A stretch of DNA of 64,000 nt from NCBI RefSeq assembly GCF_000735365.1, contig NZ_JMPL01000001.1:1-64000 (forward strand). The letters run 5' to 3'. Shown one piece after another: positions 19,972-30,750 of the stretch. The notes under the pieces were generated by a model that was not told where the DNA came from, ran no database searches, and saw only the letters and a program-made list of their open reading frames with translations. Position numbers and translations under genes: made by a program. The stretch is from Kluyvera ascorbata ATCC 33433 (GTDB lineage Bacteria > Pseudomonadota > Gammaproteobacteria > Enterobacterales > Enterobacteriaceae). The number at the start of each line of letters is the position of its first letter. Within the stretch, counting starts at the first letter, position 1.

Positions 19972-20004
19972 GTGAAAACCACACCCTTAGGGTGTGGTTT
20001 TCAC
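19972..20004. terminator. bidirectional terminator between the MalY-like gene and the Fic gene
   Basis: Perfect 15-bp inverted repeat (GTGAAAACCACACCC / GGGTGTGGTTTTCAC) with a TTA loop. Each arm ends in an A/T-rich stretch, placed between two convergent genes. Confidence 0.85.
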
Positions 20005-20009
20005 AGAAA

Positions 20010-21011
20010 CTAACATATCCGCCAGATGCCACCTTTAGTGGCGCCAATACGCTGTAGTGCCCCTTTTTGCTGTAATACCTTAAGGTATCGCTCAATCGTT
20101 CTCGCTGAAACACCGCATTCCTGGGCCATATTCTTTGCCGAACTCGCAGGTCGGACGGATAAAATCTGTAAAATCTGTTTTTCTATTGCAGTGAAATCGA
20201 TAACACTTTCTTCCGACATTTCTTCCGACATTTTTTCCGACATTGCCGCCGGTTTTTCCAGCCCTTCTTTTAGCGCAGCAGCGATGTTTTCCAGCATAAA
20301 CGCAATAAACAGCGTGCAATCACTCTGTCGATCGCACTGCCCCAGCACTTGATAATAACGATCTTGTTGGTAATGAATAAGCGTCTCAACAGGCAACCAA
20401 CCAAGCTCACGACGCCACTCGCTGAGAATCAACGTCTGCCACAGGCGCCCCATCCGTCCGTTACCATCGGCAAAAGGGTGAATAAATTCGAACTCGTAGT
20501 GGAACACTGCGCTAGCAATTAGCGGATGAATATCTGTTGTTTTCAGCCACTGCAGCAGTTCATCTATCAAACGTGCAATTTGCGAGGCGGGTGGTGCCAT
20601 ATGGACCAGCTTCTGACCACGATAGACACCAACATCGCCTGCGCGTAGCTGGCCAGGGGCATCAACCAGCCCCGTCATTAAGATCCGATGTGCTTTGAGC
20701 AAATCCGGTAAACGATGGCTTTTCCATTCCGACATATGGTCATAAGCCAGAAGGGCATTTCTGACTTCCTGGATATCTTTCGCCGGTGCTAGCACTCGCT
20801 TCCCTTCCATCAACGCAGTGACCTGCCCGGCAGTGAGAGAGTTGTGCTCAATGGCCAACGAAGCCTGAATAGTACGAATTCGGTTTTCTTTACGCAGCAA
20901 AGGAGATGCCCAACCCGCCATCGAAGCCCAATGGCCCATTAACTCACCAATCTCAACAACCTGGCTGAGTATTCCTGGGCTAATGACAAACGGTGGTTGG
21001 TAGGCGCTCAT
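20010..21011 (-). CDS. Fic/DOC-family protein with C-terminal winged helix
   Basis: 333 residues. The Fic core motif is complete: HPFADGNGRMGR (H178-R189), so AMP-transfer (or other nucleotidyl-transfer) activity is possible. An upstream SLAIEHN (51-57) fits the inhibitory helix of class II Fic proteins, with E55 as the inhibitory glutamate; the usual G/N after it is H. A C-terminal winged helix-turn-helix (about 274-331: ILSVRPASSAKNMAQECGVS) follows a linker containing MSEKMSEEMSEE. The ATG lies two bases after the rsmI stop, and its ribosome site (GGAG/AAGG) overlaps the end of rsmI, so it is cotranscribed with rsmI. Target unknown. E. coli K-12 has no such gene here. Confidence 0.88.
   Translation of the reverse strand: MSAYQPPFVISPGILSQVVEIGELMGHWASMAGWASPLLRKENRIRTIQASLAIEHNSLTAGQVTALMEGKRVLAPAKDIQEVRNALLAYDHMSEWKSHRLPDLLKAHRILMTGLVDAPGQLRAGDVGVYRGQKLVHMAPPASQIARLIDELLQWLKTTDIHPLIASAVFHYEFEFIHPFADGNGRMGRLWQTLILSEWRRELGWLPVETLIHYQQDRYYQVLGQCDRQSDCTLFIAFMLENIAAALKEGLEKPAAMSEKMSEEMSEESVIDFTAIEKQILQILSVRPASSAKNMAQECGVSARTIERYLKVLQQKGALQRIGATKGGIWRIC
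20208..20243. repeat. 12-bp tandem repeat (3 copies) inside the Fic gene
   Basis: Units 20208-20219 and 20220-20231 are identical (TTCTTCCGACAT); 20232-20243 differs by one base. In the protein they encode the MSEE/MSEE/MSEK linker between the Fic core and the winged helix. Unit size is a multiple of three, so copy-number change would keep the frame. Confidence 0.9.
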
Positions 21012-21013
21012 CC

Positions 21014-21877
21014 TTACTCCCCCTGCTGCTCCAGCGCATACTTATACAGCGCATTCTTCTTCACGCCGTGGATTTCCGCCGCCAGCGCCGCCGCTTTCTT
21101 CAGCGGCAGCTCAGCCTGCAGCAGCGCCAGCGTGCGCAGCGCATCGGCAGGCAGTTCGTCTTCCTGCGCTTTGTGCCCTTCAACAATCAGCACCATCTCA
21201 CCTTTACGGCGGTTTTCATCTTCCTTGACCCACGCCAGCAGTTCACCCACCGGCGCACCGTGAATGGTTTCCCAGGTTTTGGTCAGCTCACGAGCCAGCA
21301 CCACGTAGCGAGATTCCCCCCAGACGGCGACCATATCTTCCAGGCTGTCGAGCAGACGGTGGGTGGATTCGTAATAAATCAGCGTGCGCGGTTCCGCTTC
21401 GATAGCCTTCAGCGTATCGCGACGGCCTTTTGACTTGGCTGGCAGGAAGCCTTCGTAGCAGAAACGGTCAGATGGCAGACCGGCGGCGCTCAGGGCGGCA
21501 ATCGCCGCGCACGGGCCCGGCAGCGGCACCACGCGGATACCCGCTTCACGGCAGGTGCGCACCAGATGGTAGCCTGGGTCATTGATGAGCGGCGTACCGG
21601 CATCGGAAACCAATGCGATGTTCTGCCCTTCCTTCAGTTTTGCCACCAGCGTTTCGGCTTTTTGTTGCTCATTGTGATCGTGTAAGGCAAACAAACGGGC
21701 GTTAATGGCGAAGTGTTGCAGCAATAAACCCGTATGGCGAGTGTCTTCAGCCGCAATTAAATCAACAGCTTGCAATACTTCGAGCGCTCGTTGGGTAATA
21801 TCAGCCAAATTTCCGATAGGAGTAGGTACAATAAAGAGTTGGCCTTGAGAATTATCCGCCGATTCGTGTTGTTTCAT
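21014..21877 (-). CDS. rsmI: 16S rRNA (cytidine-1402-2'-O)-methyltransferase RsmI
   Basis: SAM-dependent 2'-O-methylation of C1402 in the 16S rRNA decoding centre, next to the RsmH base modification. 287 residues (E. coli 286) of the tetrapyrrole-methylase fold: [20 protein letters not shown] (about 12-31), [28 protein letters not shown], and [20 protein letters not shown]. It is divergent from lpoA and starts 62 bases from it. The Fic gene follows two bases after its stop. Confidence 0.96.
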   Translation of the reverse strand: MKQHESADNSQGQLFIVPTPIGNLADITQRALEVLQAVDLIAAEDTRHTGLLLQHFAINARLFALHDHNEQQKAETLVAKLKEGQNIALVSDAGTPLINDPGYHLVRTCREAGIRVVPLPGPCAAIAALSAAGLPSDRFCYEGFLPAKSKGRRDTLKAIEAEPRTLIYYESTHRLLDSLEDMVAVWGESRYVVLARELTKTWETIHGAPVGELLAWVKEDENRRKGEMVLIVEGHKAQEDELPADALRTLALLQAELPLKKAAALAAEIHGVKKNALYKYALEQQGE

Positions 21878-21939
21878 TGTTTCGTCCGTATTGCCGATTT
21901 AATATTGAGCATTGCGTAAAAAATATTACTGGATACAGA

Positions 21940-24033
21940 ATGGTACCCTCAACATTTTCTCGTATGAAAGCCGCGCGCTGTCTGCCGGTACTCCTGGCAG
22001 CGCTGCTGTTTGCAGGCTGTGGCACCCAGGCCCCCGATCAGAGTGCAGCCCAACTTCAGGGCGCGACGCAGGCTGACTCCGGCTTTTATCTGCAGCAGAT
22101 GCAGCAAAGCTCGAATGATAGCAAGACCAACTGGCAATTACTCGCCATTCGTTCATTACTGAAGGAAGGTAAGAGCCAGCAGGCGCTGGAGCTGTTCAAT
22201 CAGCTTCCTCAGCAGTTGAACGCGGCTCAGCATCAGGAACAGGCGCTGCTGGCGGTGGAACTGAAGCTGGCGCAGAAAGACTACGCCGGGGCTCAGGCGC
22301 TGCTGCAAAAGCTGAAGGCCGATGATTTCGACAATGCGCTGCAGGCGCGCTTCTGGCAGGACACCATCAGCGCTGAGCAGGGTAAACCATCCCTGACGCT
22401 GCTGCGCGCCCTGATTGCCCAGGCGCCGCTGTTGACCACTCAGCCGGAAAAACAGCAAAACATCGATGCCACCTGGCAGGCGCTTTCCTCCATGACCAAG
22501 GAGCAGGCCAACGCGCTGGTGATCAACGCCGATGAGAACGTACTGCAAGGCTGGCTTGATCTGCAGCGCGTCTGGTTTGATAACCGTAACGATCCCGATA
22601 TGCTGAAAGCCGGTATTAAAGACTGGCAGACCCGCTATCCGCAGAACCCAGGCGCGAAAATGCTGCCGTCGCAGTTGGCGAACGTGCAGAACTTTAAGCC
22701 AGCGTCGGTCAACAAAATCGCCCTGCTGCTGCCGTTAAACGGCCAGGCATCGGTCTTTGGCCGTACCATTCAACAGGGCTTTGAAGCGGCGAAAAACGGC
22801 ACCATGCCGGTGAGCGGCAGCGCGGTACCTGAACAGGTCGCGCAGGCTGCGACCACTGCCGTAGTGAGCCCGTCTCAGGCAGAAGTGACCGATCTGACCA
22901 CGCCACAAAATCAGGCCCCCGTTCAGGCTCCAGAAGCTGCGCCGGTTCAGGCCGCACAGACCAGTAGTGCAGCCGTACCAGCAACTCAGGCACCAGCGGC
23001 CGATGCAGCTCCAGCTCAAACACCGGCAGTTCAGCCCGTTGCTAGCGTGGCAGCAAACCCATCGGCAGAGCTGAAAATCTACGACACCTCTTCCCAGCCG
23101 CTGAACCAGATCCTGGCGCAGGCGCAGCAGGATGGCGTCAGCCTGGTGGTTGGCCCGCTGCTGAAAAACAACGTTGAAGAGCTGATGAAGAGCAACACCA
23201 CGCTTAACGTGCTGGCGCTGAACCAGCCGGAAGCGGTGAGCAACCGCGCGAACATCTGCTACTTCGCGCTGTCGCCGGAAGATGAAGCCCGCGATGCGGC
23301 GCGTCATATTCACGATCAGGGTAAACAGTCTCCGCTGCTGCTGGTACCGCGCAACGCCCTCGGCGAACGCGTGACTCAGGCCTTCGCCGATGAGTGGCAC
23401 AAAATCGGCGGCGGTACGGTCTTACAGCAGAAGTTTGGTTCACTGTCCGAGCTGAAAGGCGGCGTGAACGGTGGTTCCGGTATCTCGCTGTCCGGTACAC
23501 CGGTTATCTCCGCGCAGTCTCAGCCGCAGGGCGTCACCATCGGTAACCTGACCATTCCAGCCGCACCGACCGACGCGCAAATCACCGGCAGCAGCAAAGT
23601 AGACGCGGCCTATATTCTGGCAACCCCGGAAGAGATCGCCTTCATCAAACCGATGATTGTGATGCGCAACGGCAGCCAGAGCGGCTCCATGCTGTACGCC
23701 AGCTCCCGCAGCGCACAAGGCACCGCTGGCCCAGATTTCCGTCTGGAAATGGAAGGCCTGCAGTACAGCGAAATCCCAATGCTTGCTGGCAGCAACCCGG
23801 CGCTGATGCAGCAGGCGCTGCGTGCGGTAAACAATGACTATTCACTGGCTCGTCTCTATGCCATGGGTGCGGATGCCTGGGCGCTGGCGAATCACTTTGC
23901 GCAGATGCGCGGCGTGCCTGGCTTCGAGCTGAACGGTAACACCGGCGATCTGAGCGCTACACCAGACTGCGTGATTAACAGGAAGTTATCATGGCTCAAA
24001 TACCAGCAAGGGCAGATAGTCCCCGCCAGTTAA
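21940..24033 (+). CDS. lpoA: penicillin-binding protein 1A activator, outer-membrane lipoprotein LpoA
   Basis: Outer-membrane lipoprotein that reaches through the periplasm to activate the PBP1A (MrcA) transpeptidase. Signal peptide with lipobox LFAGC, lipidated at C27; N-terminal TPR-like helices (about 35-255), an Ala/Pro/Gln-rich linker (about 285-365), and a C-terminal type-I periplasmic-binding-like domain ending VPAS. The ATG at 21940 matches the E. coli start. At 697 residues it is longer than E. coli LpoA (678), mainly in the low-complexity linker. Its last 43 bases overlap yraN. Confidence 0.95.
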   Translation: MVPSTFSRMKAARCLPVLLAALLFAGCGTQAPDQSAAQLQGATQADSGFYLQQMQQSSNDSKTNWQLLAIRSLLKEGKSQQALELFNQLPQQLNAAQHQEQALLAVELKLAQKDYAGAQALLQKLKADDFDNALQARFWQDTISAEQGKPSLTLLRALIAQAPLLTTQPEKQQNIDATWQALSSMTKEQANALVINADENVLQGWLDLQRVWFDNRNDPDMLKAGIKDWQTRYPQNPGAKMLPSQLANVQNFKPASVNKIALLLPLNGQASVFGRTIQQGFEAAKNGTMPVSGSAVPEQVAQAATTAVVSPSQAEVTDLTTPQNQAPVQAPEAAPVQAAQTSSAAVPATQAPAADAAPAQTPAVQPVASVAANPSAELKIYDTSSQPLNQILAQAQQDGVSLVVGPLLKNNVEELMKSNTTLNVLALNQPEAVSNRANICYFALSPEDEARDAARHIHDQGKQSPLLLVPRNALGERVTQAFADEWHKIGGGTVLQQKFGSLSELKGGVNGGSGISLSGTPVISAQSQPQGVTIGNLTIPAAPTDAQITGSSKVDAAYILATPEEIAFIKPMIVMRNGSQSGSMLYASSRSAQGTAGPDFRLEMEGLQYSEIPMLAGSNPALMQQALRAVNNDYSLARLYAMGADAWALANHFAQMRGVPGFELNGNTGDLSATPDCVINRKLSWLKYQQGQIVPAS

Positions 24034-24380
24034 CGACAAAACAGGTTGGCGACGCCGCGGAACAGCGCGCGCGTCGCTGGCTTGAAGGCCAGGGACTCGG
24101 CTTTATCGCCGCCAACGTGCGTGAGCGTAGCGGCGAGATTGATTTGATTATGCGAGAAGGAACGGTCACGGTTTTCGTGGAAGTTCGTTACCGCGCCTCG
24201 GGCGCATTCGGCGGTGCTGCCGCCAGTGTGACCCGGAGCAAACAAAACAAACTGTTACAGACTGCCCGCATGTGGCTTGCCCGCCATAATGGGAGTTTTG
24301 ATACTGTGGATTGCCGTTTCGATGTGATAGCCTTCACGGGCAATGAAATCGAATGGTTTTCAAACGCTTTTAGCTCATAG
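23991..24380 (+). CDS. yraN: YraN family protein (UPF0102)
   Basis: 129 residues, close to E. coli YraN (131). The fold is related to Holliday-junction resolvases and restriction endonucleases: visible nuclease-like core [21 protein letters not shown] (E..D..ExR pattern, about 44-64) and [14 protein letters not shown]. Cellular role is not established. The start (ATG after AGGAAG) lies inside the lpoA coding region, giving a 43-nt overlap, as in relatives. Confidence 0.92.
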   Translation: MAQIPARADSPRQLTTKQVGDAAEQRARRWLEGQGLGFIAANVRERSGEIDLIMREGTVTVFVEVRYRASGAFGGAAASVTRSKQNKLLQTARMWLARHNGSFDTVDCRFDVIAFTGNEIEWFSNAFSS

Positions 24381-24396
24381 AATGTAAAGGGATATC

Positions 24397-24987
24397 GTGC
24401 TCGAAAGAATCAAAGTGTGCTTCACCGAAAGCATTCAAACCCAAATCGCCGCGGCAGAAGCGCTCCCGGACGCCATCTCCCGAGCTGCGATGACCCTGGT
24501 ACAGTCGCTGCTGAACGGCAACAAAATTCTCTGTTGTGGTAACGGTTCATCCGCCGCCAACGCACAGCATTTTGCTGCCTGCATGATTAATCGTTATGAA
24601 ACAGAGCGTCCCGGTTTACCTGCGATTGCACTTAATTCCGATAATGTGGTCTTAACGGCAATAGCGAACGATCGCCTGCATGATGAAATCTATGCCAAGC
24701 AGGTGCGCGCGCTGGGCCACGCCGGTGATGTTCTGCTGGCTATTTCAACCCGTGGTAACAGCCGCGATATCGTGAAAGCGGTGGAAGCGGCTGTCACGCG
24801 TGACATGACCATCGTCGCCCTGACCGGCTATGACGGCGGCGAACTGGCGGGCCTGCTTGGGCAACAGGATGTGGAGATCCGCATTCCGTCGCACCGCAGT
24901 GCGCGTATCCAGGAGATGCACATGCTCACGGTAAACTGTCTGTGTGATTTGATTGATAACACCCTTTTCCCACACCAGGACGACTAA
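24397..24987 (+). CDS. diaA: DnaA initiator-associating protein DiaA
   Basis: Binds DnaA and promotes its ordered assembly at oriC, helping timely chromosome replication. 196 residues, same length as E. coli DiaA, of the phosphoheptose-isomerase SIS fold: [18 protein letters not shown] (about 44-61) and [16 protein letters not shown] (about 112-127). The start is GTG at 24397, with AAGGG upstream. It belongs to the lpoA-yraN-diaA-dolP series, 9 nt before dolP. Confidence 0.96.
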   Translation: MLERIKVCFTESIQTQIAAAEALPDAISRAAMTLVQSLLNGNKILCCGNGSSAANAQHFAACMINRYETERPGLPAIALNSDNVVLTAIANDRLHDEIYAKQVRALGHAGDVLLAISTRGNSRDIVKAVEAAVTRDMTIVALTGYDGGELAGLLGQQDVEIRIPSHRSARIQEMHMLTVNCLCDLIDNTLFPHQDD

Positions 24988-24996
24988 GGAGAACAA

Positions 24997-25572
24997 ATGA
25001 AGGTAATTTCGACCCTCGCGGTCCTTATTTCCGCACTGCTGCTCCAGGGATGCATTGCAGCCGCCGTTGTCGGCACGGCTGCAGTCGGTACCAAAGCCGC
25101 AACTGACCCACGTACGGTAGGCACTCAGGTGGATGACGGTACGCTGGAAGTTCGTGTGAACAATGCCCTGTCTAAAGATGCACAAATTAAGAAAGAAGCG
25201 CGTATTAACGTGACCGCCTACCAGGGCAAAGTCCTGTTGACCGGTCAGGCACCGGATCTAAGCCTGGCTACCCGCGCGAAACAGATAGCCGTGGGCGTTG
25301 ATGGCGCAACTGAAGTTTTCAACGAAGTGCGCCAGGGGCAGCCGATTAGCCTCGGGACATCGTCTTCCGATACCTGGATTACCACCAAAGTCCGCTCCCA
25401 GCTGCTGGCGAGCGACCAGGTCAAATCCTCCAACGTGAAGGTCACCACCGAGAACGGTGAAGTGTTCCTGATGGGTCTGGTCACCGACCGTGAAGGTAAA
25501 GCGGCGGCCGATATCGCCAGTCGCGTTAGCGGCGTTAAACGCGTAACGACCGCGTTCACCTATATCCAGTAA
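24997..25572 (+). CDS. dolP: outer-membrane lipoprotein DolP (YraP), division and outer-membrane integrity
   Basis: 191 residues, E. coli length. Signal peptide with lipobox LLLQGC, lipidated at C19, then two BON domains (about 46-115 and 124-191), for example VRVNNALSKDAQI and ITTKVRSQLLASDQVKSSNVKV. In E. coli DolP binds anionic phospholipids, collects at division sites and supports outer-membrane integrity. In E. coli it is also controlled by sigma-E; I did not identify the promoter here. Followed by a hairpin terminator. yraQ, next in E. coli, is absent. Confidence 0.95.
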   Translation: MKVISTLAVLISALLLQGCIAAAVVGTAAVGTKAATDPRTVGTQVDDGTLEVRVNNALSKDAQIKKEARINVTAYQGKVLLTGQAPDLSLATRAKQIAVGVDGATEVFNEVRQGQPISLGTSSSDTWITTKVRSQLLASDQVKSSNVKVTTENGEVFLMGLVTDREGKAAADIASRVSGVKRVTTAFTYIQ

Positions 25573-25585
25573 GTCCTTACTATCC

Positions 25586-25612
25586 GCCCGGCAGGCTCAC
25601 TGCCGGGCTATT
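25586..25612. terminator. terminator between convergent dolP and yraR
   Basis: 8-bp stem GCCCGGCA / TGCCGGGC with a 7-nt loop, then a short T-rich stretch. The yraR stop codon (25597-25599) falls in the loop. Confidence 0.7.
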
Positions 25613-26235
25613 TCCCTGAGCTTACGCGACGATAACACCTTAACCGGCGCCGTGTCGGGGTGTCTGGCTTCTCTCAACATGGCTTTCGCCACATCATGTG
25701 ATTCAATCGCCTTCCAGTTTCCCGGCAGCAGGCTAAACAACGGTGCCAGCAGGCGTTCGTTCAGGCGCGGCGTACCGCGTTGACCGAGCAGCATTGAAGG
25801 CCGCGCGATAACCAGACGCGGCCAGCCCTGGTCTATCAGCGCCGCTTCCATTTCTCCTTTCACACGATTGTAGAAAAAAGGTGAGCGGGCATTGGCCCCC
25901 ATTGCGCTGACCACCAGCAACTGCTGAGCGCCTAAGCGCAGGCCGGTTCGGGCGGTTTCCAGCACCAGATCGTAGTCGACGTGGCTGAAAGCAGCTTTAG
26001 AGCCTGCGTCGCGTATCGTGGTGCCGAGGCAGCAGAAAACGGTATCGACAGGCGACGTGACCTTCGCCAGCGCAGCGCTGAGATCGGGGTCGTGCGGGTT
26101 AGCAATACCGAAGGCGTGCTCCAGCGGATGGCGGGTAGGCGCGACAATGGATTCAACCTGCGACTCCCGGCGAAGTAAGTTAAGTAAGTGCCCACCAACA
26201 AGGCCGGTGGCACCGGTAATGAGGGCGTGGTGCAT
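25597..26235 (-). CDS. yraR: NAD(P)-binding oxidoreductase-like protein YraR
   Basis: 212 residues, close to E. coli YraR (211). N-terminal Rossmann nucleotide-binding motif [13 protein letters not shown] (about 6-18) and the downstream [15 protein letters not shown] and [25 protein letters not shown] segments place it in the atypical short-chain dehydrogenase group (NAD(P)H-binding, HTATIP2-like). Substrate unknown. Monocistronic, convergent with dolP; a BIME lies just upstream. Confidence 0.9.
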   Translation of the reverse strand: MHHALITGATGLVGGHLLNLLRRESQVESIVAPTRHPLEHAFGIANPHDPDLSAALAKVTSPVDTVFCCLGTTIRDAGSKAAFSHVDYDLVLETARTGLRLGAQQLLVVSAMGANARSPFFYNRVKGEMEAALIDQGWPRLVIARPSMLLGQRGTPRLNERLLAPLFSLLPGNWKAIESHDVAKAMLREARHPDTAPVKVLSSRKLREIARQ

Positions 26236-26280
26236 GAGGGTCTCCGTATTTCCCTGGTATCGAATGGTTCACCGTTTGTC

Positions 26281-26369
26281 GTTTGTAGGCCTGATAAGCG
26301 CAGCGCCATCGGGCAATACGGTGCACATTGCCGGATGGCGGCGTGACCGCCTTATCCGGCCTACAAACT
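26281..26369. repeat. BIME (paired REP) between cusA and yraR
   Basis: Two facing REP units: GTTTGTAGGCCTGATAAGCG with GCGCCATCGGGCA on the left, and CCGGATGGCGGCGTGACCGC with CTTATCCGGCCTACAAAC on the right. The outer ends form TTTGTAGGCC / GGCCTACAAA. The right unit contains the cusA stop codon. Confidence 0.9.
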
Positions 26370-29300
26370 ACGCCTGTGCCGATACAACCATATCAATTTA
26401 TAGGCCGCCGGAATGATAAACAGCGACAGCAGCGGCGCGGTGATCATGCCACCAATCATCGGCGCAGCAATGCGGCTCATCACTTCGGAACCGGCCCCGG
26501 TTCCCCATAGTATGGGCAATAGCCCGGCAATAATCACGGCCACCGTCATCGCTTTTGGCCGCACGCGCAGCACCGCCCCGTGATACAGCGCTTCATCCAG
26601 CGCCTGCGGGCTAAAGGTATCGGTGTTTTGCAGTCGCGGCTCGGCTTCAATGGCGTGACGCAGATACATCAGCATCACCACGCCAAACTCGGCCGCCACC
26701 CCCGCCAGGGCGATAAACCCGGTTCCCGTCGCCACCGACATATGGAACCCCTGCCAGTAGAGAAACCAGATGCCGCCCACCAGCGCAAACGGCAGGCTCA
26801 TCAGGATCAGCAGTGCTTCATCCGCCCGACGGAAGGCCAGATAGAGCAGGATGAAGATAATCATCACCGTCATCGGCACCATCAACTTGAGCTTCTTATT
26901 GGCATGCTCCAGCAGCTCAAACTGCCCGGAAAACGCCACGCTGGTGCCCGGCTTCAGCGTCACGCTGCGGCTAATCGCCGTTTGCAGGTCATGCACGACG
27001 GAGACCATATCGCGGTCGCGGGCGTCGATGTAAATCCAGCTCGCCGGGCGCGCATTCTCGGTTTTCAGCATCGTCGGGCCGGAAACCACCTTCACCTCCG
27101 CCACGTCGCCGAGGGTGATTTGCTGCTTCGCGGGCGTGAGAATCGGTAACTGGCGCAGCGCCGTCGGCCCATCGCGGAAGCCCTGCGGATAGCGAATATT
27201 AATAGGGTAGCGTGCCACGCCCTCTACCGTTTCGCCCACCGTCGCCCCACCGATAGCCGACGAGACAAACAGCTGCACATCGCCCACCGTCATGCCGTAA
27301 CGCGCGGCTTTCTCCCGGTTGATATCAACGTCAATATAGCGCCCACCTTCCAGCCGTTCTGCCAGCGCGGAGACCACGCCCGGCACGGTTTTGGCCACCG
27401 TTTCAATATGCTGGGCGGCTTCATCGATATCTGCCAGCGACGTGCCGGAGACCTTAATACCAATCGGGCTCTTAATCCCGGTGGAGAGCATATCAATACG
27501 GTTACGAATCGGCGGCACCCACAGGTTCGCCAGCCCCGGCAGCCGTACGGTGGCATCCAGCTCGTCGATAATTTTGTCGAGCGTCATTCCCGGCCGCCAC
27601 TGATCCTGCGGCTTGAGCTGAATAGTGGTTTCAATCATCTCCAGCGGCGCGGAGTCGGTGGCGGTTTCCGCTTTCCCCGATTTCCCGAACACCGATGCCA
27701 CTTCCGGCACCGTCTTAATCAGCTTATCGGTTTGCTGGAGCAGCACCGCCGCCTGCCCCGGCGAAATCCCCGGCAGCGTCGAAGGCATGTAAAGCAGGTC
27801 GCCTTCGTTAATTTTTGGCAGAAACTCACCGCCCACTTTGCTGAGCGGCCACACGACGGTGAAAATAGACAGCAGCGCCACCAGCAAGGTGAGCTTCGGC
27901 CATTTCAGTACCTTCAGCAGCAGCGGGTGGTAAATCGCAATCAGGAAGCGGTTCAACGGATTGCGCGATTCCGCCGGGATCTTACCTTTGATCCAAAAGC
28001 CCATCAGGATAGGGATCACCACGACAGCCAGCGCCGCCGCCCCGGCCATGGCGTAGGTTTTGGTAAACGCCAGCGGGCCAAACAGCCGCCCCTCCTGCCC
28101 TTCAAGTGTGAAGATCGGGATAAACGACAGCGTGATAATCAGCAGGCTGATAAACAGCGCAGGCCCCACTTCTACCGCCGCATCGGTTATCTCTTTCCAG
28201 CGGGTGGCGTTGTCCATCTGTTCATCCGGATGCGCATCCTGCCAGTGCTCGAGCCGCTTGTGGGCGTTTTCGATCATCACGATCGCTGCGTCCACCATCG
28301 CGCCGACGGCAATCGCTATCCCGCCCAGCGACATGATGTTGGCGTTCAGCCCCTGGAAATGCATGACGATAAAAGCAATGCACAGCCCCAGCGGCAGCGA
28401 GACAATCGCCACCAGCGCCGAGCGGACGTGCCAGAGGAACAGCGCGCAGACCACCGCCACCACGATAAACTCTTCAATCAACTTGGAGCGCAGGTTGTCG
28501 ATGGCCCGGTCAATCAGCTGGCTGCGGTCATAAGTGGTCACCACCTCAACCCCTTCCGGCAGGCTTTTTTGCAGCGAGGCGAGCTTCTCTTTCACCGCCG
28601 AAATCACTTCTCGGGCGTTCTTACCCGAGCGCAACAACACCACGCCGCCCGCTACTTCACCCTCACCGTTCAGTTCAGCAATACCACGGCGCATTTCCGG
28701 GCCAACCTGCACCCGCGCCACGTCCTTGAGGTAGACCGGTACGCCGTTCGCTTCGGCTTTCAGAACGATATGGTTAAAGTCCTCCAGGCTTTTGAGATAA
28801 CCGGTGGCCCGCACCATATATTCCGCTTCCGCCATCTCCACCGATGAACCGCCCGCCTCCTGATTAGAGGTGGTCAGCGCCTGCTTCACGTCGCTAAGAC
28901 TGATGCCGTACTGGGTGAGCTTCATCGGGTCGACCTGCACCTGATACTGCTTCACCACGCCGCCGACGGAAGCCACTTCTGCCACGTTAGGGATAGTTTT
29001 CAGCTCATATTTCAGGAACCAGTCCTGCAGCGAACGCAGTTCGGCAAGGTCATGCCTGCCGCTTTTGTCTACCAGCGCGTATTCAAAGATCCAGCCCACG
29101 CCGGTGGCGTCCGGGCCAATCTCCGAACTGACGCCCTGCGGCAGTTTGCCCTGCACCTGATTGAGGTACTCCAGCACGCGCGAGCGCGCCCAGTAGAGGT
29201 CGGTGCCATCCTCAAAAATCACGTACACGTAGGAGTCGCCAAACTGCGAGAAGCCGCGCACCGTTTTCGCGCCCGGCACCGACAGCATGGTGGTGGTGAG

Positions 29301-29504
29301 CGGGTAGGTCACCTGATTCTCGACAATCTGCGGCGCCTGCCCCGGGTAGCTGGTTTTGACAATCACCTGCACGTCAGAGAGATCCGGCAGCGCATCCACC
29401 GGCGTATTCACAATGGTCCAGCCGCCCCAGAGGCTCAAAAACAGCACGCCCATCATCACCAGGAAACGGTTGGCGACCGAGCGCCGGATAATCCATTCAA
29501 TCAT
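26361..29504 (-). CDS. cusA: Cu(I)/Ag(I) efflux RND transporter CusA
   Basis: Proton-driven inner-membrane pump of the heavy-metal RND family, forming CusCBA to expel Cu(I)/Ag(I). From ATG 29504 (GGAG 6 nt upstream) it is 1047 residues, exactly the E. coli length; the GTG one codon earlier is less likely. The methionine metal relay is intact: M573 in [10 protein letters not shown]623 in PLEMIETT and M672 in [10 protein letters not shown]. About twelve membrane helices, with the proton-relay motif [20 protein letters not shown]. Last gene of cusCFBA. The final residues and the stop TAG run into a REP element. Confidence 0.97.
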   Translation of the reverse strand: MIEWIIRRSVANRFLVMMGVLFLSLWGGWTIVNTPVDALPDLSDVQVIVKTSYPGQAPQIVENQVTYPLTTTMLSVPGAKTVRGFSQFGDSYVYVIFEDGTDLYWARSRVLEYLNQVQGKLPQGVSSEIGPDATGVGWIFEYALVDKSGRHDLAELRSLQDWFLKYELKTIPNVAEVASVGGVVKQYQVQVDPMKLTQYGISLSDVKQALTTSNQEAGGSSVEMAEAEYMVRATGYLKSLEDFNHIVLKAEANGVPVYLKDVARVQVGPEMRRGIAELNGEGEVAGGVVLLRSGKNAREVISAVKEKLASLQKSLPEGVEVVTTYDRSQLIDRAIDNLRSKLIEEFIVVAVVCALFLWHVRSALVAIVSLPLGLCIAFIVMHFQGLNANIMSLGGIAIAVGAMVDAAIVMIENAHKRLEHWQDAHPDEQMDNATRWKEITDAAVEVGPALFISLLIITLSFIPIFTLEGQEGRLFGPLAFTKTYAMAGAAALAVVVIPILMGFWIKGKIPAESRNPLNRFLIAIYHPLLLKVLKWPKLTLLVALLSIFTVVWPLSKVGGEFLPKINEGDLLYMPSTLPGISPGQAAVLLQQTDKLIKTVPEVASVFGKSGKAETATDSAPLEMIETTIQLKPQDQWRPGMTLDKIIDELDATVRLPGLANLWVPPIRNRIDMLSTGIKSPIGIKVSGTSLADIDEAAQHIETVAKTVPGVVSALAERLEGGRYIDVDINREKAARYGMTVGDVQLFVSSAIGGATVGETVEGVARYPINIRYPQGFRDGPTALRQLPILTPAKQQITLGDVAEVKVVSGPTMLKTENARPASWIYIDARDRDMVSVVHDLQTAISRSVTLKPGTSVAFSGQFELLEHANKKLKLMVPMTVMIIFILLYLAFRRADEALLILMSLPFALVGGIWFLYWQGFHMSVATGTGFIALAGVAAEFGVVMLMYLRHAIEAEPRLQNTDTFSPQALDEALYHGAVLRVRPKAMTVAVIIAGLLPILWGTGAGSEVMSRIAAPMIGGMITAPLLSLFIIPAAYKLIWLYRHRRSL

Positions 29505-29514
29505 CACCGTCTCC

Positions 29515-30750
29515 TTAATGCCCGGCGTGGGCGTCAGCGGTATGCCGCATTCTGTCCAGCGCGCCGCTGATATTGGCTTCGGAATCGATCAGGAACAGGC
29601 CGTTCAGCACCACCGATTCCCCTTCCGACAGCCCCGCACCAATTCCGGCCTGATGCTGGGATTCATGCAGTACCTGGATTTTTTTCGGCACGAACTCACC
29701 GTTGCTCGCCACCGTAATCACCCGTTGCTCGTCGCCGGTATCAATCACCGCCTGAGACGGAATCAACAGCATCTCGTCGCTTTGCGCGTTCAGCTTCAGG
29801 TAGGCGTTCATCCCCGGCTTCAACAGCTCATCCGGATTATTGACCTGCAGGCGCACCTGCAGCGTGCGCGTGGTCTGGTCGACGCTCGGCAAAATAGACC
29901 ATTTCTGGATCGGGAAGGTTTTGTCCGGGTAAGCCGGGATAGCCACCGTAAACTGCGTGGTGTCTTTGAGTAGCCAGGCGATAGACTCCGGTACGGCGGC
30001 GGTGATCCACACCGGATCCATACCCTGAATCTGCGCCACCACGCTGTCTTTGGCGATATTCATGCCGCTTTTCAGGCTAAAAGCCGTCAGCACACCATCG
30101 ATAGGCGCGGTGAGGATAAAACGCGTCTGTACGCGTCGCGTGCTGCGCATCCGCTGGATATCCGCTTCCGGCATGCCCGCCAGACGCAGACGTTCCAGCA
30201 CGCCATCCAGCTGGCTTGCCGTGCCGCCTGAGCTCGCCAGCAGCAGGTATTCACTCTGCGCTTCCACCCACGAAGGAATGGTCACCTCAACCAGCGGCGT
30301 GCCTTTACGCACTTTGTCGCCCACCGTCAGCGGAGAGACCTTTTCGATAAATCCTTCGGCGCGCGCCTGAACAATCACAAACTGGTACTCGTTGTAGCTG
30401 ACGTTCGCGGGAAGGGTCTGGCCATAGTTGAGGCGGCCCTTGCTGACTTTCTCCGTGCGCAGCCCCAGATTGTGCACCTGAGTAGGGTCGATGCGTACGC
30501 CGCTCGATTGCGTATCCCCGCCCTCGTCGGCGTATTTCGCCACCAGGTCCATATCCATAAACGGCGATTTACCCGGCTTATCGAAACGCACGTCGGGTTT
30601 CATCGGATCGTACCAGTAGAGCACCTTACGCTCGGCAGCTTGAGATTCAACCTGGGCGCTTGGCGCAATAAAGCGGCTTATTGTGGCCGTCGCCAGCCCG
30701 CCGATAATCAGGCTACAGGCAATGACGGCGGTATATTTTAAGGTAGCCAT
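29515..30750 (-). CDS. cusB: periplasmic adaptor (membrane fusion protein) CusB
   Basis: Links CusA to CusC and receives metal from CusF. 411 residues (E. coli 407): N-terminal membrane anchor/signal (about 1-28), a flexible Met-rich N-terminal metal site ([20 protein letters not shown], about 48-67, as in CusB), then barrel-sandwich and helical-hairpin domains ([16 protein letters not shown]) and a beta-barrel with LQVRLQVNN. The His-rich tail AHAGH is notable. The start overlaps the cusF stop (ATGA). Confidence 0.96.
   Translation of the reverse strand: MATLKYTAVIACSLIIGGLATATISRFIAPSAQVESQAAERKVLYWYDPMKPDVRFDKPGKSPFMDMDLVAKYADEGGDTQSSGVRIDPTQVHNLGLRTEKVSKGRLNYGQTLPANVSYNEYQFVIVQARAEGFIEKVSPLTVGDKVRKGTPLVEVTIPSWVEAQSEYLLLASSGGTASQLDGVLERLRLAGMPEADIQRMRSTRRVQTRFILTAPIDGVLTAFSLKSGMNIAKDSVVAQIQGMDPVWITAAVPESIAWLLKDTTQFTVAIPAYPDKTFPIQKWSILPSVDQTTRTLQVRLQVNNPDELLKPGMNAYLKLNAQSDEMLLIPSQAVIDTGDEQRVITVASNGEFVPKKIQVLHESQHQAGIGAGLSEGESVVLNGLFLIDSEANISGALDRMRHTADAHAGH

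Noticed and set aside
27408-28847. 479-codon open frame opposite cusA
   Set aside because: His/Arg/Gln-rich antisense translation of a confirmed RND pump gene.
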